Notes: generated from the sequence alone by a model not told the origin. Counted from the stretch's first letter, positions 10,889 to 21,134 are shown. The stretch is DNA of 64,000 nucleotides from Rhodoferax sp. GW822-FHT02A01 (GCF_038784515.1 NZ_CP152376.1:1798001-1862000), one strand, 5' to 3'. Numbers and translations are program-made.

Positions 10889-12594
10889 ACGATATCCGCC
10901 GCACCATTTTGTGGGTGATCTTTGGCTTCTCCATGGTTCTGCTCTGGGATCAATGGCAGGTCGCCAATGGCAAACGGGCCACTTTCTTCCCCGGACCTGC
11001 CGTGCAGGCCAGTGCGCCCAAGGCGGCGGACGGTAAGCCCGTCGCAGGTAAGGATGGCGCTGTTCCAGCACCTGTGGCAGGTCAGGCCACGGTACCGGCG
11101 GCAGCTGATGCTGCGCCCGCGGCACCCAAAGAGCGGTTTGTCGTTACCACGGACGTGCTCAAGCTCACTATGGACACCGAAGGTGGCTCCCTGGTGCGTG
11201 CCGAATTGCTGAAGTACGCCGATACCGAAGACAAGACCAAGAACTTCGTACTGCTGGACGACAGCAAGGATCGCGTCTACATGGCCCAGTCGGGCGTGGT
11301 GGCCGGAGCTGCTGGAGGGGCATTTCCCACCCATAAGACGGTGATGACAGCCAGCGGCCCGCATGAACTCAAGGATGGCCAGAACGAACTTGTGATCCAG
11401 TTCACCTCGCCCGACGTGGGCGGCATCAAGCTGGTCAAGGCCTATACCTTGCGCCGCGGAGCCTACGATATTGCAGTCAAGCACGAGCTGATCAACACCT
11501 CTGCCAATCCGCAGTCGGCACAGCTGTACCTGCAGCTGGTACGTGACGGCAACAAGCCCGCTGGCGGCTCGTCCTTCTATTCGACCTACACCGGACCTGC
11601 CGTTTACACGGAAGCCAAGAAGTTCCAGAAAGTGGACTTCTCCGACATCAAGAAGCACAAGGCAGACTTTGAGCCCAGCAGCTCCAATGGCTACGTCGCC
11701 ATGGTGCAGCACTATTTCGCCAGTGCCTGGATATTGCCCGATGGCGTGCAACGCAATCTGTCCATGGACGCTGTGGACATCGGTGCCTCTGTGGCGGATT
11801 GCTGCTACCGCGCGACCATGGTGGCGCCGCTCGAGCCTTTGGCTCCTGGCGCCAGCAAGGTGGTGGATGCCAAGCTGTTCGTGGGGCCGCAAGAAGAAAA
11901 AATGCTGGAAGCGCTCACCCCTGGCCTCGAACTCCTCAAGGACTATGGTCGCCTGACGATTCTGGCCAAGCCTTTGTATTGGTTGCTGGACAAGCTGCAC
12001 AGCTTCATCCAGAACTGGGGCTGGTCGATTGTGGCCCTGGTGCTGTTGCTCAAGATCGCTTTCTATTGGCTCAATGCCAAGGCCTACGCCAGCATGGCCA
12101 AGATGAAAGCCATCAACCCCAAGATCATGGAAATGCGCGAGCGTCTGAAGGACAAGCCGCAGCAGATGCAGCAGGAAATGATGCGCATCTATCGCGAGGA
12201 GAAGGTCAACCCCATGGGTGGCTGCTTCCCCATCATGATCCAGATCCCGGTATTCATCGCGCTGTACTCGGTGCTGCTGTCCACCGTGGAAATGCGCAAC
12301 GCTCCTTGGGCACTGTGGATCCATGACCTCTCGGCACCTGATCCTTTCTACATCCTTCCGCTGGTCATGACCTTGACCACCTTGCTGCAGACTTCGTTGA
12401 ACCCTGCGCCACCAGACCCCATGCAAGCTAAGATGATGTGGATCATGCCGCTGGCCTTCAGCGTGATGTTCTTCTTCTTCCCATCGGGCCTGGTGATGTA
12501 CTGGATCACCAACAACGTGCTGTCCATTGCCCAGCAATGGATCATCAACACCCGCATGGGTGTGCCGCCCAAGTTCAATCTGCCCAAGTTCTGA
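10885..12594 (+). CDS. yidC: Membrane protein insertase YidC
   Basis: Inner-membrane insertase (569 aa). The N-terminal transmembrane segment (ILWVIFGFSMVLLWDQW) is followed by an alanine/proline-rich linker, the large periplasmic domain and the C-terminal five-helix insertase core (FIQNWGWSIVALVLLLK, GGCFPIMIQIPVFIALYSVL, MFFFFPSGLVMYW). The length is normal for Gram-negative bacteria. It acts with or without SecYEG on inner-membrane proteins. Confidence 0.97.
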   Translation: MNDIRRTILWVIFGFSMVLLWDQWQVANGKRATFFPGPAVQASAPKAADGKPVAGKDGAVPAPVAGQATVPAAADAAPAAPKERFVVTTDVLKLTMDTEGGSLVRAELLKYADTEDKTKNFVLLDDSKDRVYMAQSGVVAGAAGGAFPTHKTVMTASGPHELKDGQNELVIQFTSPDVGGIKLVKAYTLRRGAYDIAVKHELINTSANPQSAQLYLQLVRDGNKPAGGSSFYSTYTGPAVYTEAKKFQKVDFSDIKKHKADFEPSSSNGYVAMVQHYFASAWILPDGVQRNLSMDAVDIGASVADCCYRATMVAPLEPLAPGASKVVDAKLFVGPQEEKMLEALTPGLELLKDYGRLTILAKPLYWLLDKLHSFIQNWGWSIVALVLLLKIAFYWLNAKAYASMAKMKAINPKIMEMRERLKDKPQQMQQEMMRIYREEKVNPMGGCFPIMIQIPVFIALYSVLLSTVEMRNAPWALWIHDLSAPDPFYILPLVMTLTTLLQTSLNPAPPDPMQAKMMWIMPLAFSVMFFFFPSGLVMYWITNNVLSIAQQWIINTRMGVPPKFNLPKF

Positions 12595-12632
12595 TGGGCG
12601 GAGCCGGATCGCTGACTGTCTAGTGGCGCACC

Positions 12633-14039
12633 ATGCTGCCACGTCACCACGATCCGGTTCTGGCCATTGCCACCGCGCCCGGCCGAGGGGCGGTGGGCAT
12701 TGTGCGCATCAGTGCCAGGCAGCTCTCACCTTTTGTCCAGGCCTTTTTCGGCCGTTCTCTGCCTCCCCGCGAGGCCCTGTACCTGCCCTTCAGTGATGCC
12801 GACGGCATTGCGATAGACCGCGGTCTGGCCATTTACTTCCCTGGCCCGAATTCCTTCACCGGAGAGGATGTGCTGGAGTTGCAGGCCCACGGAGGGCCGG
12901 TGGTGCTGCAATTGCTGCTTGCACGTTGTCTGCAGGTGGCAGCGCAGGTGGGCGCCACCAGCAATTTGCCCGTGTTGCCCGGGCTGCGCCTGGCGACAGC
13001 GGGAGAGTTTTCCGAACGCGCATTCCTGAACGACAAGATTGATCTGGCGCAGGCCGAGGCAATTGCTGATCTGATTGACGCCAGCACCGAGGCCGCCGCG
13101 CGCAGTGCTGCGCAATCATTGTCTGGAGCCTTTTCAAAGGAGGTTCACGCCCTGCTGGCCGCCCTAACCCATTTGCGCATGCTGGTGGAGGCCACGCTGG
13201 ACTTTCCGGAAGAAGAGATCGATTTTCTGCAAAAGGCGGATGCAGCCGGACAGCTGGAACGCATTCAGTCATCGCTAAAGGAATTGTTTGCCAAGGCGTC
13301 CCAGGGTGCCCTGCTGCGCGAAGGCATTCAAGTCGTGATTGCCGGTCAACCCAATGCGGGCAAATCATCCTTACTCAATGCCTTGGCGGGTGCGGAGTTG
13401 GCCATCGTCACGCCCATTGCCGGCACCACGCGCGACCGCGTGCAGGAGACCATTCAGATCGAAGGTGTACCCATCCACGTGATCGATACCGCCGGTTTGC
13501 GCGAGAGCGAAGATGTGGTGGAGAAGATTGGCATCTCCCGCGCCTGGGAAGCGATTGCCGCCGCCGACGTGGTGCTGTTTCTGCACGACCTGACACGTGC
13601 GACCCAGACTGATTACCTGTCTGGTGATGCTGTCATTGCCCAGACCTTGCAGGCGAAGCTGCCAACCGGTGTTCCCGTCATAGAAGTCTGGAACAAGGCA
13701 GATGCAGCGCCGAATTCGCAGGGTCAGGCAGGCATCACACTCTCCGCCAAGACTGGCAGCGGACTGGATGCGCTGCGTCAGGCCCTGTTGCAAGCCGCAG
13801 GATGGCGGCCTGCCAGCGGCGGCAATTTCATTGCGCGGGAACGGCACATTCAGGCACTGCGGCGGGTCGAGCACCACTGTGAGCTTGCAGCGGACCATTT
13901 GGCCGCCCATGCCCAGTCCCTGGACTTGCTGGCCGAAGAATTGCGCCTGGCGCAAGGCGCTTTGGGTGAGATCACCGGTGAGTTCAGCTCGGACGATCTG
14001 CTGGGCGTGATCTTTTCGCAGTTTTGTATTGGCAAGTGA
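12633..14039 (+). CDS. mnmE: tRNA modification GTPase MnmE
   Basis: GTPase (468 aa) that, with MnmG, installs carboxymethylaminomethyl groups on wobble uridines. The N-terminal folate-binding domain begins [21 protein letters not shown]. The inserted G domain has GQPNAGKSS (P-loop), a DTAGLRE switch and an NKAD specificity motif. The C-terminus ends CIGK, giving the CxGK tail with the essential cysteine. It lies 38 bases after yidC, closing the rpmH cluster. Confidence 0.97.
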   Translation: MLPRHHDPVLAIATAPGRGAVGIVRISARQLSPFVQAFFGRSLPPREALYLPFSDADGIAIDRGLAIYFPGPNSFTGEDVLELQAHGGPVVLQLLLARCLQVAAQVGATSNLPVLPGLRLATAGEFSERAFLNDKIDLAQAEAIADLIDASTEAAARSAAQSLSGAFSKEVHALLAALTHLRMLVEATLDFPEEEIDFLQKADAAGQLERIQSSLKELFAKASQGALLREGIQVVIAGQPNAGKSSLLNALAGAELAIVTPIAGTTRDRVQETIQIEGVPIHVIDTAGLRESEDVVEKIGISRAWEAIAAADVVLFLHDLTRATQTDYLSGDAVIAQTLQAKLPTGVPVIEVWNKADAAPNSQGQAGITLSAKTGSGLDALRQALLQAAGWRPASGGNFIARERHIQALRRVEHHCELAADHLAAHAQSLDLLAEELRLAQGALGEITGEFSSDDLLGVIFSQFCIGK

Positions 14040-14079
14040 TCTGTCCTACACTGCTGGGACACGCTTACTCCATACATCT

Positions 14080-14811
14080 ATGTCCTTCTTAAGCTGGTTT
14101 GGAAAACGGAAAACGGCCACTGAATCGCCCTCGGTGCCGCCTTCTGATCTGGGTGCCTCCGACGCGACCCTGCCCTTGCAATACCAGTCCACCGACAAGA
14201 CTGTTCCAAGCAACAGCCGCAAGAGTGAACGCATGCAACGCCGGGAGCTGCTGTATGGCATCGTGCGCGAATGCATGACGGCCTCGGGCATTCTTTCTTC
14301 CACCTACAAGTTCAAGGTGCTGTCACTAGATTCCAGTGGTCGCCAGTACCTGATCATGGTGGACGTGCCGCGGGACTACATGACAGATCCGGAGCGCTTT
14401 GTGAACATGGAAGGCGCCATAGCCCGTAGCGCCAAGGAGCGCTTTGATATGCTGGTCACTGCCGTCTACTGGCGGGTGAACGACATGGTGAGTGTCCGAC
14501 CGGCATCCCCGTCGATGGCGCAAGCTGCGCCAGTGCCCAAGGCGGCAGCGAGGCCCGCCACACCCCCGGGAGTTGCGCCACTTGCCCCGCAATCCCGAAC
14601 GCCCTCTTCGGACGAAGAGGTGTCCGTTGACGAAGTGCTGGCATTCAAGCGGGCTGTAGCCGCTGCCGCAAGTGGTGCCGCGCCAGCTCGTTCGGGCGAG
14701 GTGGTGCGTTCTGGCAGGCGCAATCCGGCGCCTGAGCCGGACTTCAGCGATACCGAGCCGTTTGATGCGAATTCACCTTTGGGTCCTTCGCAATTTGGTG
14801 GGCTCAACTAG
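14080..14811 (+). CDS. Conserved protein of unknown function
   Basis: A 243-residue soluble protein that I do not recognise beyond a Burkholderiales look. The start is placed at the ATG at 14080 (MSFLSWFGKRK), which avoids overlap with mnmE. Residues of about 45-140 look folded and conserved (RRELLYGIVRECMTASGILSSTYKFKVL, then RQYLIMVDVPRDYM and RFDMLVTAVYWRVND). The C-terminal half is low-complexity Ala/Pro-rich and probably disordered. There are no membrane segments or catalytic motifs. It converges with apt across a 28-base gap. Confidence 0.75.
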   Translation: MSFLSWFGKRKTATESPSVPPSDLGASDATLPLQYQSTDKTVPSNSRKSERMQRRELLYGIVRECMTASGILSSTYKFKVLSLDSSGRQYLIMVDVPRDYMTDPERFVNMEGAIARSAKERFDMLVTAVYWRVNDMVSVRPASPSMAQAAPVPKAAARPATPPGVAPLAPQSRTPSSDEEVSVDEVLAFKRAVAAAASGAAPARSGEVVRSGRRNPAPEPDFSDTEPFDANSPLGPSQFGGLN

Positions 14812-14839
14812 CGTCGGGTTGTTGGCGACCTCGCCGCCC

Positions 14840-15394
14840 TCAATGCCCGGCAAAGTCCACCAGCGTGAACAGTGACAGCCCGGATTCGCGCAACTTGGCC
14901 GAGCCGCCCAGTTCCGGCAGATCCACAATGGCCGCACCTTCGGTCACCACTGCGCCCTGACGTTCCAACAGACGGCGTCCGGCCATCATGGTGCCGCCAG
15001 TGGCAATCAGGTCATCAATCAGCAGCACGCGCTGACCTGGCTTGACCGCATCGGTATGCAACTCCACCGTGGCGCTGCCGTATTCCAGTTCATAAGTCTC
15101 TTCCACCGTGGTGAAGGGCAGCTTGCCCTTTTTGCGGATGGGCACAAAGCCCACATTGAGCTCATAGGCCACGACAGCTCCGATGATGAAGCCGCGTGCA
15201 TCCAGGCCGGCAACCACATCGGGGCGACGATCTGCCGACATGTAGCGGTGCACGAATGCATCGATCAACACCCGGAATACCTTGGCGTCCTGCAGCAGCG
15301 GCGTGATGTCACGGAACTGTATGCCGGGTGCGGGCCAATCCGGCACGGTGCGGATATGGTCGCGCAGATACTGGTTCACACTGATGTTTTGCAT
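14840..15394 (-). CDS. apt: Adenine phosphoribosyltransferase
   Basis: Purine salvage enzyme that makes AMP from adenine and PRPP. The start at 15394 gives 184 aa beginning [21 protein letters not shown], matching the usual N-terminus; a longer frame upstream lacks support. Visible motifs are [21 protein letters not shown] and the PRPP-binding loop [14 protein letters not shown]. It lies downstream of, and in the same direction as, the antiporter gene. Confidence 0.95.
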   Translation of the reverse strand: MQNISVNQYLRDHIRTVPDWPAPGIQFRDITPLLQDAKVFRVLIDAFVHRYMSADRRPDVVAGLDARGFIIGAVVAYELNVGFVPIRKKGKLPFTTVEETYELEYGSATVELHTDAVKPGQRVLLIDDLIATGGTMMAGRRLLERQGAVVTEGAAIVDLPELGGSAKLRESGLSLFTLVDFAGH

Positions 15395-15453
15395 GGGTTG
15401 GTCCAAACGGATAAGGGGCACGGGCGCCCATTGTGCCCTGTCTGGGGGCCCAG

Positions 15454-17439
15454 TCAGCCCTTGAGCAGGAGTTGCTCCGCCAGCGCCAGCGACTCGGCTT
15501 TGCCCGACAGCACCAGGGTGTCCCCGGCTTGCAATAGCACATCAGATGCGGTGCTGACCGCCCTGCCATCGCTGCGGCGCAGACTCAGAACGCGGACCTC
15601 CAATGTTTCCAGTGCGAAATGCTCCAGTGCGTTGCCAGCCACCGCAGTCAGTTGTGGCAGGGTGATGGAGACCAGCCGCTCGTGATGAAGCTCGTCCACC
15701 GAATCGTCGTCTGCGCCATGGAAAAACCCCCGCAGCAGGTTGTAGCGTGCGTCCCGTTGGTCCTGCACGATACGGATCACGCGCCGCATGGGTACGCCCA
15801 CCAGCGCCAACGCATGGCTGGCCAGCATCAGTGAGCCCTCGATGGCTTCGGGGACCACTTCGGTTGCTCCAGCGGCCTGCAACTTCTCCAGGCTGTGGTC
15901 ATCCTGGGTGCGAACGATCACTGGCACCTGCGGCGCATGGGCGTGTCGGTTGGCCAGCACCTTCAGTGCCGCTGCCTCGTCCAGGTAGGTGACGACCACG
16001 GCACTGGCCCGTGCCAGGCCGGCAGCCATCAGTGCCTGCAACCGGGCGGAGTCACCAAAGACCACGTTCTGCCCGGCCGCTGCGGCTTGGCGTACACGGT
16101 CCGGGTCCAGGTCGAGCGCCAGGTAGGGAATGCCTTGACTTTCAAGCATCCGCGCCAGGTTCTGCCCACAGCGTCCAAATCCGCAGATGATCACATGCTG
16201 CTTCACGCCAATGGATTTGCGGGCAATCGTGGTCATGTGCAGAGACTGCTGCAGCCATTCGGTGGACACCAAGCGCAAGACAATGCGGTTGCTGTACATC
16301 ACCACAAAAGGTGTGACCACCATGGACAGCACCATGGCAGCCAGAATCGGGTTCAGCAGCATGGGTGGCACCAATGCGTTTTCCTCGGCCAGCGTAAGCA
16401 GCACAAAGCCGAATTCACCGGCCTGACCCAGATACAGGCCGGTGCGCAGGGCCACACCGCTGGTCGCGCCCAGGCCACGCGCCAGACCCGTAACCAGAGC
16501 GATCTTGAGCAAGGGGGGAATCAGCATCAGCAGCAATACCAGGCCCCAGCTCTGCAACACCAGTCGCCAGTCCAGCAGCATGCCAATGCTGATGAAAAAC
16601 AGTCCCAGCAAGACGTCATGGAAGGGGCGGATGTCGGTTTCCACCTGGTGCTTGAACTCCGTTTCGGAAATTAGCATGCCCGCGATGAAGGCGCCCAGGG
16701 CCATGCTGAGCCCGGCCTGTTCGGTCAGCCAGGCCAGGCCCAGCGTGATGAACAGCAGGTTGAGCACGAACAACTCCTCGCTCTTGCGCCGTGCCACCAG
16801 CGTCAGCCAGTGACGCATCACATGTTGGCCGCCCACCAGTAGCACGGTCACCAGCAGCACCGCCTTGACCCCGGCCAGAGACAGTGCGCTGAGTAGGTTC
16901 TGGTCGGAGGCCCCTAGCGCGGGTACCAGCACCAACAGGGGAACAACGGCCAGATCCTGGAACAGCAATATCCCCATGATGCGCTTGCCGTGCTCGGCCT
17001 CCAGTTCCAGCCGTTCCACCATCAGCTTGACCACAATAGCGGTGCTGCTCATGGCCAAGGCGCCCGACAACGTCAGTGCCGCCTTCCAGTTCATGGCCCA
17101 CAGGTTGGGCAGCAGTCGGGCCAACAGCAGCATGACTGCAGTGCCCACCAGCATGGTGACCGTGACCTGCAGAAAACCTAGTCCGAACACATGCTGGCGC
17201 ATGGCGCGCAACTTGGGCAGATTGAATTCCAGACCGATCACAAACATCAGGAACACCACGCCGAACTCGCCCAGATGCTGCACCGCCTCTACATTGCGTG
17301 ACAGGGCCATGGCATTGGGGCCAATCAGCACGCCCACGCACAGATAGCCCAGCATGGGTGGCAGTTTGAGCAGTCTGCAGGTGACTACCCCCAGCACCGC
17401 CGCCAGCAAATACAGGAGGGTAATCTCAAGACCATTCAT
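15454..17439 (-). CDS. CPA2-family monovalent cation:proton antiporter (KefB/YbaL type)
   Basis: Inner-membrane K+/H+-type antiporter (661 aa). The first ~390 residues hold about 12 hydrophobic helices of the Na/H exchanger fold ([53 protein letters not shown]). A TrkA-N/RCK Rossmann domain follows ([17 protein letters not shown]) and then a TrkA-C domain (about 580-660). The layout fits KefB, KefC or YbaL; I see no adjacent KefF/KefG-type ancillary gene, so glutathione gating is not established. It diverges from kdsD across 54 bases. Confidence 0.9.
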   Translation of the reverse strand: MNGLEITLLYLLAAVLGVVTCRLLKLPPMLGYLCVGVLIGPNAMALSRNVEAVQHLGEFGVVFLMFVIGLEFNLPKLRAMRQHVFGLGFLQVTVTMLVGTAVMLLLARLLPNLWAMNWKAALTLSGALAMSSTAIVVKLMVERLELEAEHGKRIMGILLFQDLAVVPLLVLVPALGASDQNLLSALSLAGVKAVLLVTVLLVGGQHVMRHWLTLVARRKSEELFVLNLLFITLGLAWLTEQAGLSMALGAFIAGMLISETEFKHQVETDIRPFHDVLLGLFFISIGMLLDWRLVLQSWGLVLLLMLIPPLLKIALVTGLARGLGATSGVALRTGLYLGQAGEFGFVLLTLAEENALVPPMLLNPILAAMVLSMVVTPFVVMYSNRIVLRLVSTEWLQQSLHMTTIARKSIGVKQHVIICGFGRCGQNLARMLESQGIPYLALDLDPDRVRQAAAAGQNVVFGDSARLQALMAAGLARASAVVVTYLDEAAALKVLANRHAHAPQVPVIVRTQDDHSLEKLQAAGATEVVPEAIEGSLMLASHALALVGVPMRRVIRIVQDQRDARYNLLRGFFHGADDDSVDELHHERLVSITLPQLTAVAGNALEHFALETLEVRVLSLRRSDGRAVSTASDVLLQAGDTLVLSGKAESLALAEQLLLKG

Positions 17440-17493
17440 GCCTGCATCCTAGCAAGTGCGGCCTGAAGCCACCTGGCTCTATAAAATGCCTGC

Positions 17494-18495
17494 ATGACAG
17501 CCATCCCACACCGGACCCCCGATTCAGTAGCCCAACGTGCCATTGCCATGGCCCAGGATGCCCTGGTCATAGAAGCCGCCGCCATCGCCGGGCTGCAAGG
17601 CCGCATCGGCGCGCCTTTTGCCAGGACGGTGGAAGCTGTGCTGGCCATCCAGGGGCGTGTGGTGGTCATGGGCATGGGAAAGAGCGGCCATGTGGGGCGC
17701 AAGATCGCAGCCACGCTGGCTTCCACCGGAACGCCCGCCATGTTCGTGCATCCGGGCGAGGCCAGCCACGGTGACCTGGGCATGATCACCGAACAGGACC
17801 TGGTGCTTGCCATCTCCAACAGCGGCGAATCGCAGGAGATGGAAGTCTTGCTGCCGGTGCTCAAACGCCTGGGTACGCCATTGGTCGCAATGACCGGCAA
17901 CCCCCAGTCCACCATGGCGCGCTACGCCGATATCTGGCTCGACAGCGCGGTGGAAAAAGAGGCCTGCCCTTTGAACCTGGCACCGACTGCCAGCACGATT
18001 GCGCAGATGGCGCTGGGCGATGCCTTGGCGGTCGCCCTGCTCGATGCACGTGGATTCCGTGCCGAAGACTTTGCCCGCTCACACCCCGGCGGCGCGCTGG
18101 GGCGCAAACTGCTGACCCACGTAAGCGACGTCATGCGTAGTGGCAATGCCGTGCCGCGCGTTGCACCCGATGCGGGATTTAGCGCATTGATGCGGGAAAT
18201 GAGTGCCAAGGGACTGGGTGCGGCGGCCATCGTGGATGCGGATGACCATGTGCTGGGCATCTTTACCGACGGCGACTTGCGTCGCTTGGTGGAGCAGGGC
18301 AAGGATTTGCGCAACACGGTCGCTGCGGACGTCATGCATACCAACCCCAAGACCATTGGTGTAGACGCGCTGGCAGTGGATGCGGCTGACATGATGGAAA
18401 GCCACCGCATCACCGGTGTGCTGGTGCTTGATGCGGAAGGACGCCTGTGCGGTGCCATCAGCAGCAATGATCTGATGCGCGCCAAGGTCATCTGA
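17494..18495 (+). CDS. kdsD: Arabinose-5-phosphate isomerase (KpsF/GutQ family)
   Basis: Isomerises ribulose-5-phosphate to arabinose-5-phosphate, the first step of Kdo synthesis for LPS. The 333-aa protein has an N-terminal SIS domain (GMGKSGHVGRKIAATLASTGTPA, then SNSGESQEM) and two C-terminal CBS domains. A TATAAA box sits 8 bases before the ATG, hinting at a short leader. The stop shares one base with the kdsC start (TGATG), so kdsD-kdsC-lptC should be translated together. Confidence 0.95.
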   Translation: MTAIPHRTPDSVAQRAIAMAQDALVIEAAAIAGLQGRIGAPFARTVEAVLAIQGRVVVMGMGKSGHVGRKIAATLASTGTPAMFVHPGEASHGDLGMITEQDLVLAISNSGESQEMEVLLPVLKRLGTPLVAMTGNPQSTMARYADIWLDSAVEKEACPLNLAPTASTIAQMALGDALAVALLDARGFRAEDFARSHPGGALGRKLLTHVSDVMRSGNAVPRVAPDAGFSALMREMSAKGLGAAAIVDADDHVLGIFTDGDLRRLVEQGKDLRNTVAADVMHTNPKTIGVDALAVDAADMMESHRITGVLVLDAEGRLCGAISSNDLMRAKVI

Positions 18496-19040
18496 TGCCA
18501 CCCGCCATCTCTTTCGATCCTGCGCTCCTGCTTCAGGCGCAGGGCATCAAAATCGCTTTCTTTGACGTGGACGGTGTGCTGACCGACGGCGGCCTGTTGT
18601 ATTCCGAGAGTGGCGAAACGCTGAAGCGTTTCAACACGCTTGACGGACATGGGCTGAAGATGCTGAAGAAGGCGGGCATCATTCCCGCCGTGATCACGGG
18701 GCGCGATTCCAAGGCCCTACGCAAGCGCCTTGAAGCATTGGGTATCACCCACACCCATTTCGGTACGGAAGACAAACGCCCTGCCGCCGAGCAAACCTTG
18801 CGGGAGTTGGGGTTGCAATGGAGTCAGGCCGCCGCCATGGGCGATGACTGGCCGGACCTGCCCATGATGCAGAGCGCGGCGTTTTCCTGTGCACCAGCCA
18901 ATGCCCATGTTGAAGCGCTTGGGCTTGCAAATTACCGCACCCGAGCGGTGGGAGGTTCTGGTGCAGTCCGTGAATTTTGCGACCTGCTGATGGTGGCTAG
19001 TGGACGCTACGCTGACCTGCTGGCGGAGTACACCCACTGA
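18495..19040 (+). CDS. kdsC: 3-deoxy-D-manno-octulosonate 8-phosphate phosphatase
   Basis: HAD-superfamily phosphatase (181 aa) that removes the phosphate from Kdo-8-phosphate. The nucleophile motif is FFDVDGVLTDG near residue 20, followed by the family-typical ITGRDSKALRKR and a GDDWPDLPMM motif that binds Mg2+. It is coupled by TGATG overlaps to both kdsD and lptC. Confidence 0.95.
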   Translation: MPPAISFDPALLLQAQGIKIAFFDVDGVLTDGGLLYSESGETLKRFNTLDGHGLKMLKKAGIIPAVITGRDSKALRKRLEALGITHTHFGTEDKRPAAEQTLRELGLQWSQAAAMGDDWPDLPMMQSAAFSCAPANAHVEALGLANYRTRAVGGSGAVREFCDLLMVASGRYADLLAEYTH

Positions 19041-19666
19041 TGTGGAACGCGCGCACTTTCATTCGCGAGGCCGGAGACCGTTTCTTTCTGTACCTGCCGC
19101 TCTTGTGCATGGCGGTTCTGGCGCTGGGCACGTACTGGATGGTGCGCACCACGCCCGCAGTCGAGACGCCCGGCGCGCCCAGAGTGCAGCGGCACGATCC
19201 CGACTATTTCATGCAGGGGTTTTCGGTCAAAACCTTCGATGCAGCGGGCCGTATCCGCAGCGAGGTCATGGGCGACAAGGTACGCCACTATCCCGATACC
19301 CAATGGCTGGAAATTGATGGCATCCGCATCCGCTCCTTTGATACCAAGGGCCATCTGACGACGGCATCCGCAGACCGGGGGCTGACCAACCAGGACGGCT
19401 CGGAGGTGCAACTGATGGGGAACGCGGTGGTGGTGCGTGAGGCCAACCGGGAAGCGGGGAAGGACGAAACGCCGCGCATGCAGTATCGCAGTGAGTTTTT
19501 ACACGCTTTCATGGATACGGAGCGTTTGAAGTCCCACCTGCCGGTGGAAATTCTGCGTGGCAAGGACCGGTTTACGGCAGACAGCATGGACTACGACAAT
19601 GTCGAGCAGATCGTGCAGCTCAACGGACGGGTGCGCGGTACGCTAGTGCCCACTCCCCAGCACTGA
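19040..19666 (+). CDS. lptC: LPS export protein LptC
   Basis: Bitopic inner-membrane component (208 aa) of the Lpt bridge, which passes LPS from LptBFG to LptA. There is one N-terminal transmembrane segment (FFLYLPLLCMAVLALGTYWMV), followed by a periplasmic beta-jellyroll (YFMQGFSVKTFDAAGRIRSEVMG) of the LptC family. It starts at the kdsC stop. lptA, lptB and rpoN, often found next, do not follow here. Confidence 0.9.
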   Translation: MWNARTFIREAGDRFFLYLPLLCMAVLALGTYWMVRTTPAVETPGAPRVQRHDPDYFMQGFSVKTFDAAGRIRSEVMGDKVRHYPDTQWLEIDGIRIRSFDTKGHLTTASADRGLTNQDGSEVQLMGNAVVVREANREAGKDETPRMQYRSEFLHAFMDTERLKSHLPVEILRGKDRFTADSMDYDNVEQIVQLNGRVRGTLVPTPQH

Positions 19667-19684
19667 ACCAGCGGGACAAAGGCC

Positions 19685-20461
19685 ATGGCTTCATTGGTTT
19701 TCATTACCGGCGCATCCAGTGGCATCGGCCAGTCCCTGGCCTGGCGCTTTTACCAAGCGGGCTACAACTTGGCTCTGGTAGCGCGCCGCACGGAAGTGGT
19801 ACGGGAATGGATGCAGGTCAAGGGCATTTCTGCTGAACGCTGCCACGTCTATGGTGCCGACGTTGCGGACGTGAACAGCATCGTGCATGCGGGGCAGCAG
19901 TGCATGCTCAGCCAGGGGTTGCCGGATGTCGTCATTGCAAACGCGGGCATCAGCATCGGCATGGACACGGCGATCCGGTCAGATTTGGACGTCATGGCGC
20001 AGACTTTTGCCACCAACAACGTGGGCCTGGCGGCGACTTTCCATCCTTTTATTGACGGCATGTGCAAGCAGGGTTCCGGCACCCTGGTCGGTATCGGCAG
20101 CGTGGCAGGTATTCGCGGGTTGCCTGGGCATGGCGCCTACTGCGCAAGCAAGGCGGCTGTCATTTCCTATTGCGAGAGCCTGCGCGGCGAGTTACGCGCA
20201 AGCGGAGTGCGTGTGGTCACTGTCTGTCCGGGATACATCGATACGCCGCTCACCCGCAAGAACCGCTATTCCATGCCGTTCCTGATGTCGACGGATGACT
20301 TTGCTGATCGTGCCGCTCACACGATTCTGGCAGGCGACAGCTACCGGGTCATTCCCTGGCAAATGGGATGGGTAGCCAAACTCTTGCGGCTATTGCCCAA
20401 TGCATTGCTGGACAAAGCCCTGGCGGGCAGGCCGCGCAAGCATCGTGCTGATGAGGCTTGA
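19685..20461 (+). CDS. Short-chain dehydrogenase/reductase family protein
   Basis: Classical SDR (258 aa). The NAD(P)-binding TGASSGIG lies at residues 8-15, NAG at the end of strand 4, a catalytic serine in GIGSVAGIRGLPGHG, and the YCASK (YxxxK) active site. RR after the second strand suggests NADP preference. The substrate cannot be told from sequence. It follows lptC by 18 bases and ends just before a strong terminator, so it is probably the last gene of the kdsD operon. Confidence 0.88.
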   Translation: MASLVFITGASSGIGQSLAWRFYQAGYNLALVARRTEVVREWMQVKGISAERCHVYGADVADVNSIVHAGQQCMLSQGLPDVVIANAGISIGMDTAIRSDLDVMAQTFATNNVGLAATFHPFIDGMCKQGSGTLVGIGSVAGIRGLPGHGAYCASKAAVISYCESLRGELRASGVRVVTVCPGYIDTPLTRKNRYSMPFLMSTDDFADRAAHTILAGDSYRVIPWQMGWVAKLLRLLPNALLDKALAGRPRKHRADEA

Positions 20462-20486
20462 GGGCCCATTTCACCGAGCTCTCAAA

Positions 20487-20516
20487 GTAAAAAAGGACCC
20501 GAAGGTCCTTTTTTAC
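20487..20516. terminator. Bidirectional intrinsic terminator
   Basis: A perfect 13-bp stem (GTAAAAAAGGACC against GGTCCTTTTTTAC) with a CGAA tetraloop, A-rich on one side and T-rich on the other. It works for the SDR gene on the plus strand and for the RRM gene on the minus strand, which end on either side of it. Confidence 0.92.
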
Positions 20517-20530
20517 ATAGGGGGAGCTGC

Positions 20531-20932
20531 TTAGTAGCTGCTGCCACGGCCACCGCCGTAACCACCGCCGCCGCCAGAACGGCCGCCACCGCCGTAACCA
20601 CCGCCGCCGGAGCGACCGCCACCACCGTAGCCGCCGCCACCGCCAGCACCGCCGCCGAAGCCGCCGGAACGGGGAGGACGGGGTTCCATGGGACGTGCTT
20701 CGTTGACAACCAAGCCGCGGCCACCGAATTGTTGGCCGTTAACGCCGTTGATGGCAGCTTGTGCCTCCGCATCGCTGCCCATTTCCACGAAGCCGAAGCC
20801 CTTGGAGCGGCCAGTGTCACGTTCCATCATGACCTTGGCGCTAGTAACGGTACCGTGGGGAGCAAAGGTTTGCTGCAGGTCTTCGTCACGGAAAGAATAT
20901 GGCAGGTTGCCAACGTAAAGTTTGTTGCCCAT
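20531..20932 (-). CDS. Glycine-rich RRM-type RNA-binding protein
   Basis: 133 aa. One RNA-recognition motif (RNP2 LYVGNL near residue 5, RNP1 KGFGFVEM near residue 48) is followed by a C-terminal tail made of GGGGYGGGGRSGG-type repeats. Such proteins in proteobacteria and cyanobacteria act as RNA chaperones and are often cold-induced. I use the ATG at 20932 (MGNKLYVGNLPYSF), which has a GAGGAG ribosome site. A possible -10 element (CATAAT, complement of 21069-21074) would give a leader of about 130 bases, as seen in cold-shock mRNAs. Confidence 0.93.
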   Translation of the reverse strand: MGNKLYVGNLPYSFRDEDLQQTFAPHGTVTSAKVMMERDTGRSKGFGFVEMGSDAEAQAAINGVNGQQFGGRGLVVNEARPMEPRPPRSGGFGGGAGGGGGYGGGGRSGGGGYGGGGRSGGGGGYGGGRGSSY

Positions 20933-21087
20933 GTAAGGACTCCTCAAAATAACTCAAAACGCGATGGAGTCCAAAACCGCAATCAACAAACCAATAAAGA
21001 CTTAGAGCAGACGCGAAACTGACTAAACACCGCAAACTTCCCCACCAGCTTTCTGGCAAGGCAATTTCATTATGCGCCAATTCCCGC

Positions 21088-21115
21088 GACATTCCTAATT
21101 TTTTTATGGAATGTC
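21088..21115. repeat. Inverted repeat upstream of the RRM gene
   Basis: Perfect 8-bp arms GACATTCC (21088-21095) and GGAATGTC (21108-21115) are separated by 12 bases that include a run of T. It sits between the anti-sigma stop and the predicted RRM-gene promoter and overlaps the likely -35 region. It could be an operator for the RRM gene or a terminator-like stem for the sigma operon; the sequence does not decide. Confidence 0.45.
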
Positions 21116-21134
21116 CTCCAAGGCCGGTTTGGGG

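Noticed and set aside
10762..12642. Long open frame (626 codons) on the minus strand opposite yidC
   Set aside because: Antisense shadow of yidC, with His/Gln/Arg-rich composition and no recognisable domain.
15395..15421. Upstream start for apt giving nine more residues
   Set aside because: Homologues begin at the internal Met ([10 protein letters not shown]), and no ribosome site supports the longer form.
20531..20700. Minisatellite-type repeat array in the RRM gene
   Set aside because: The repeated GGCGGC-type codons encode the Gly-rich tail of the protein and are normal for this family.
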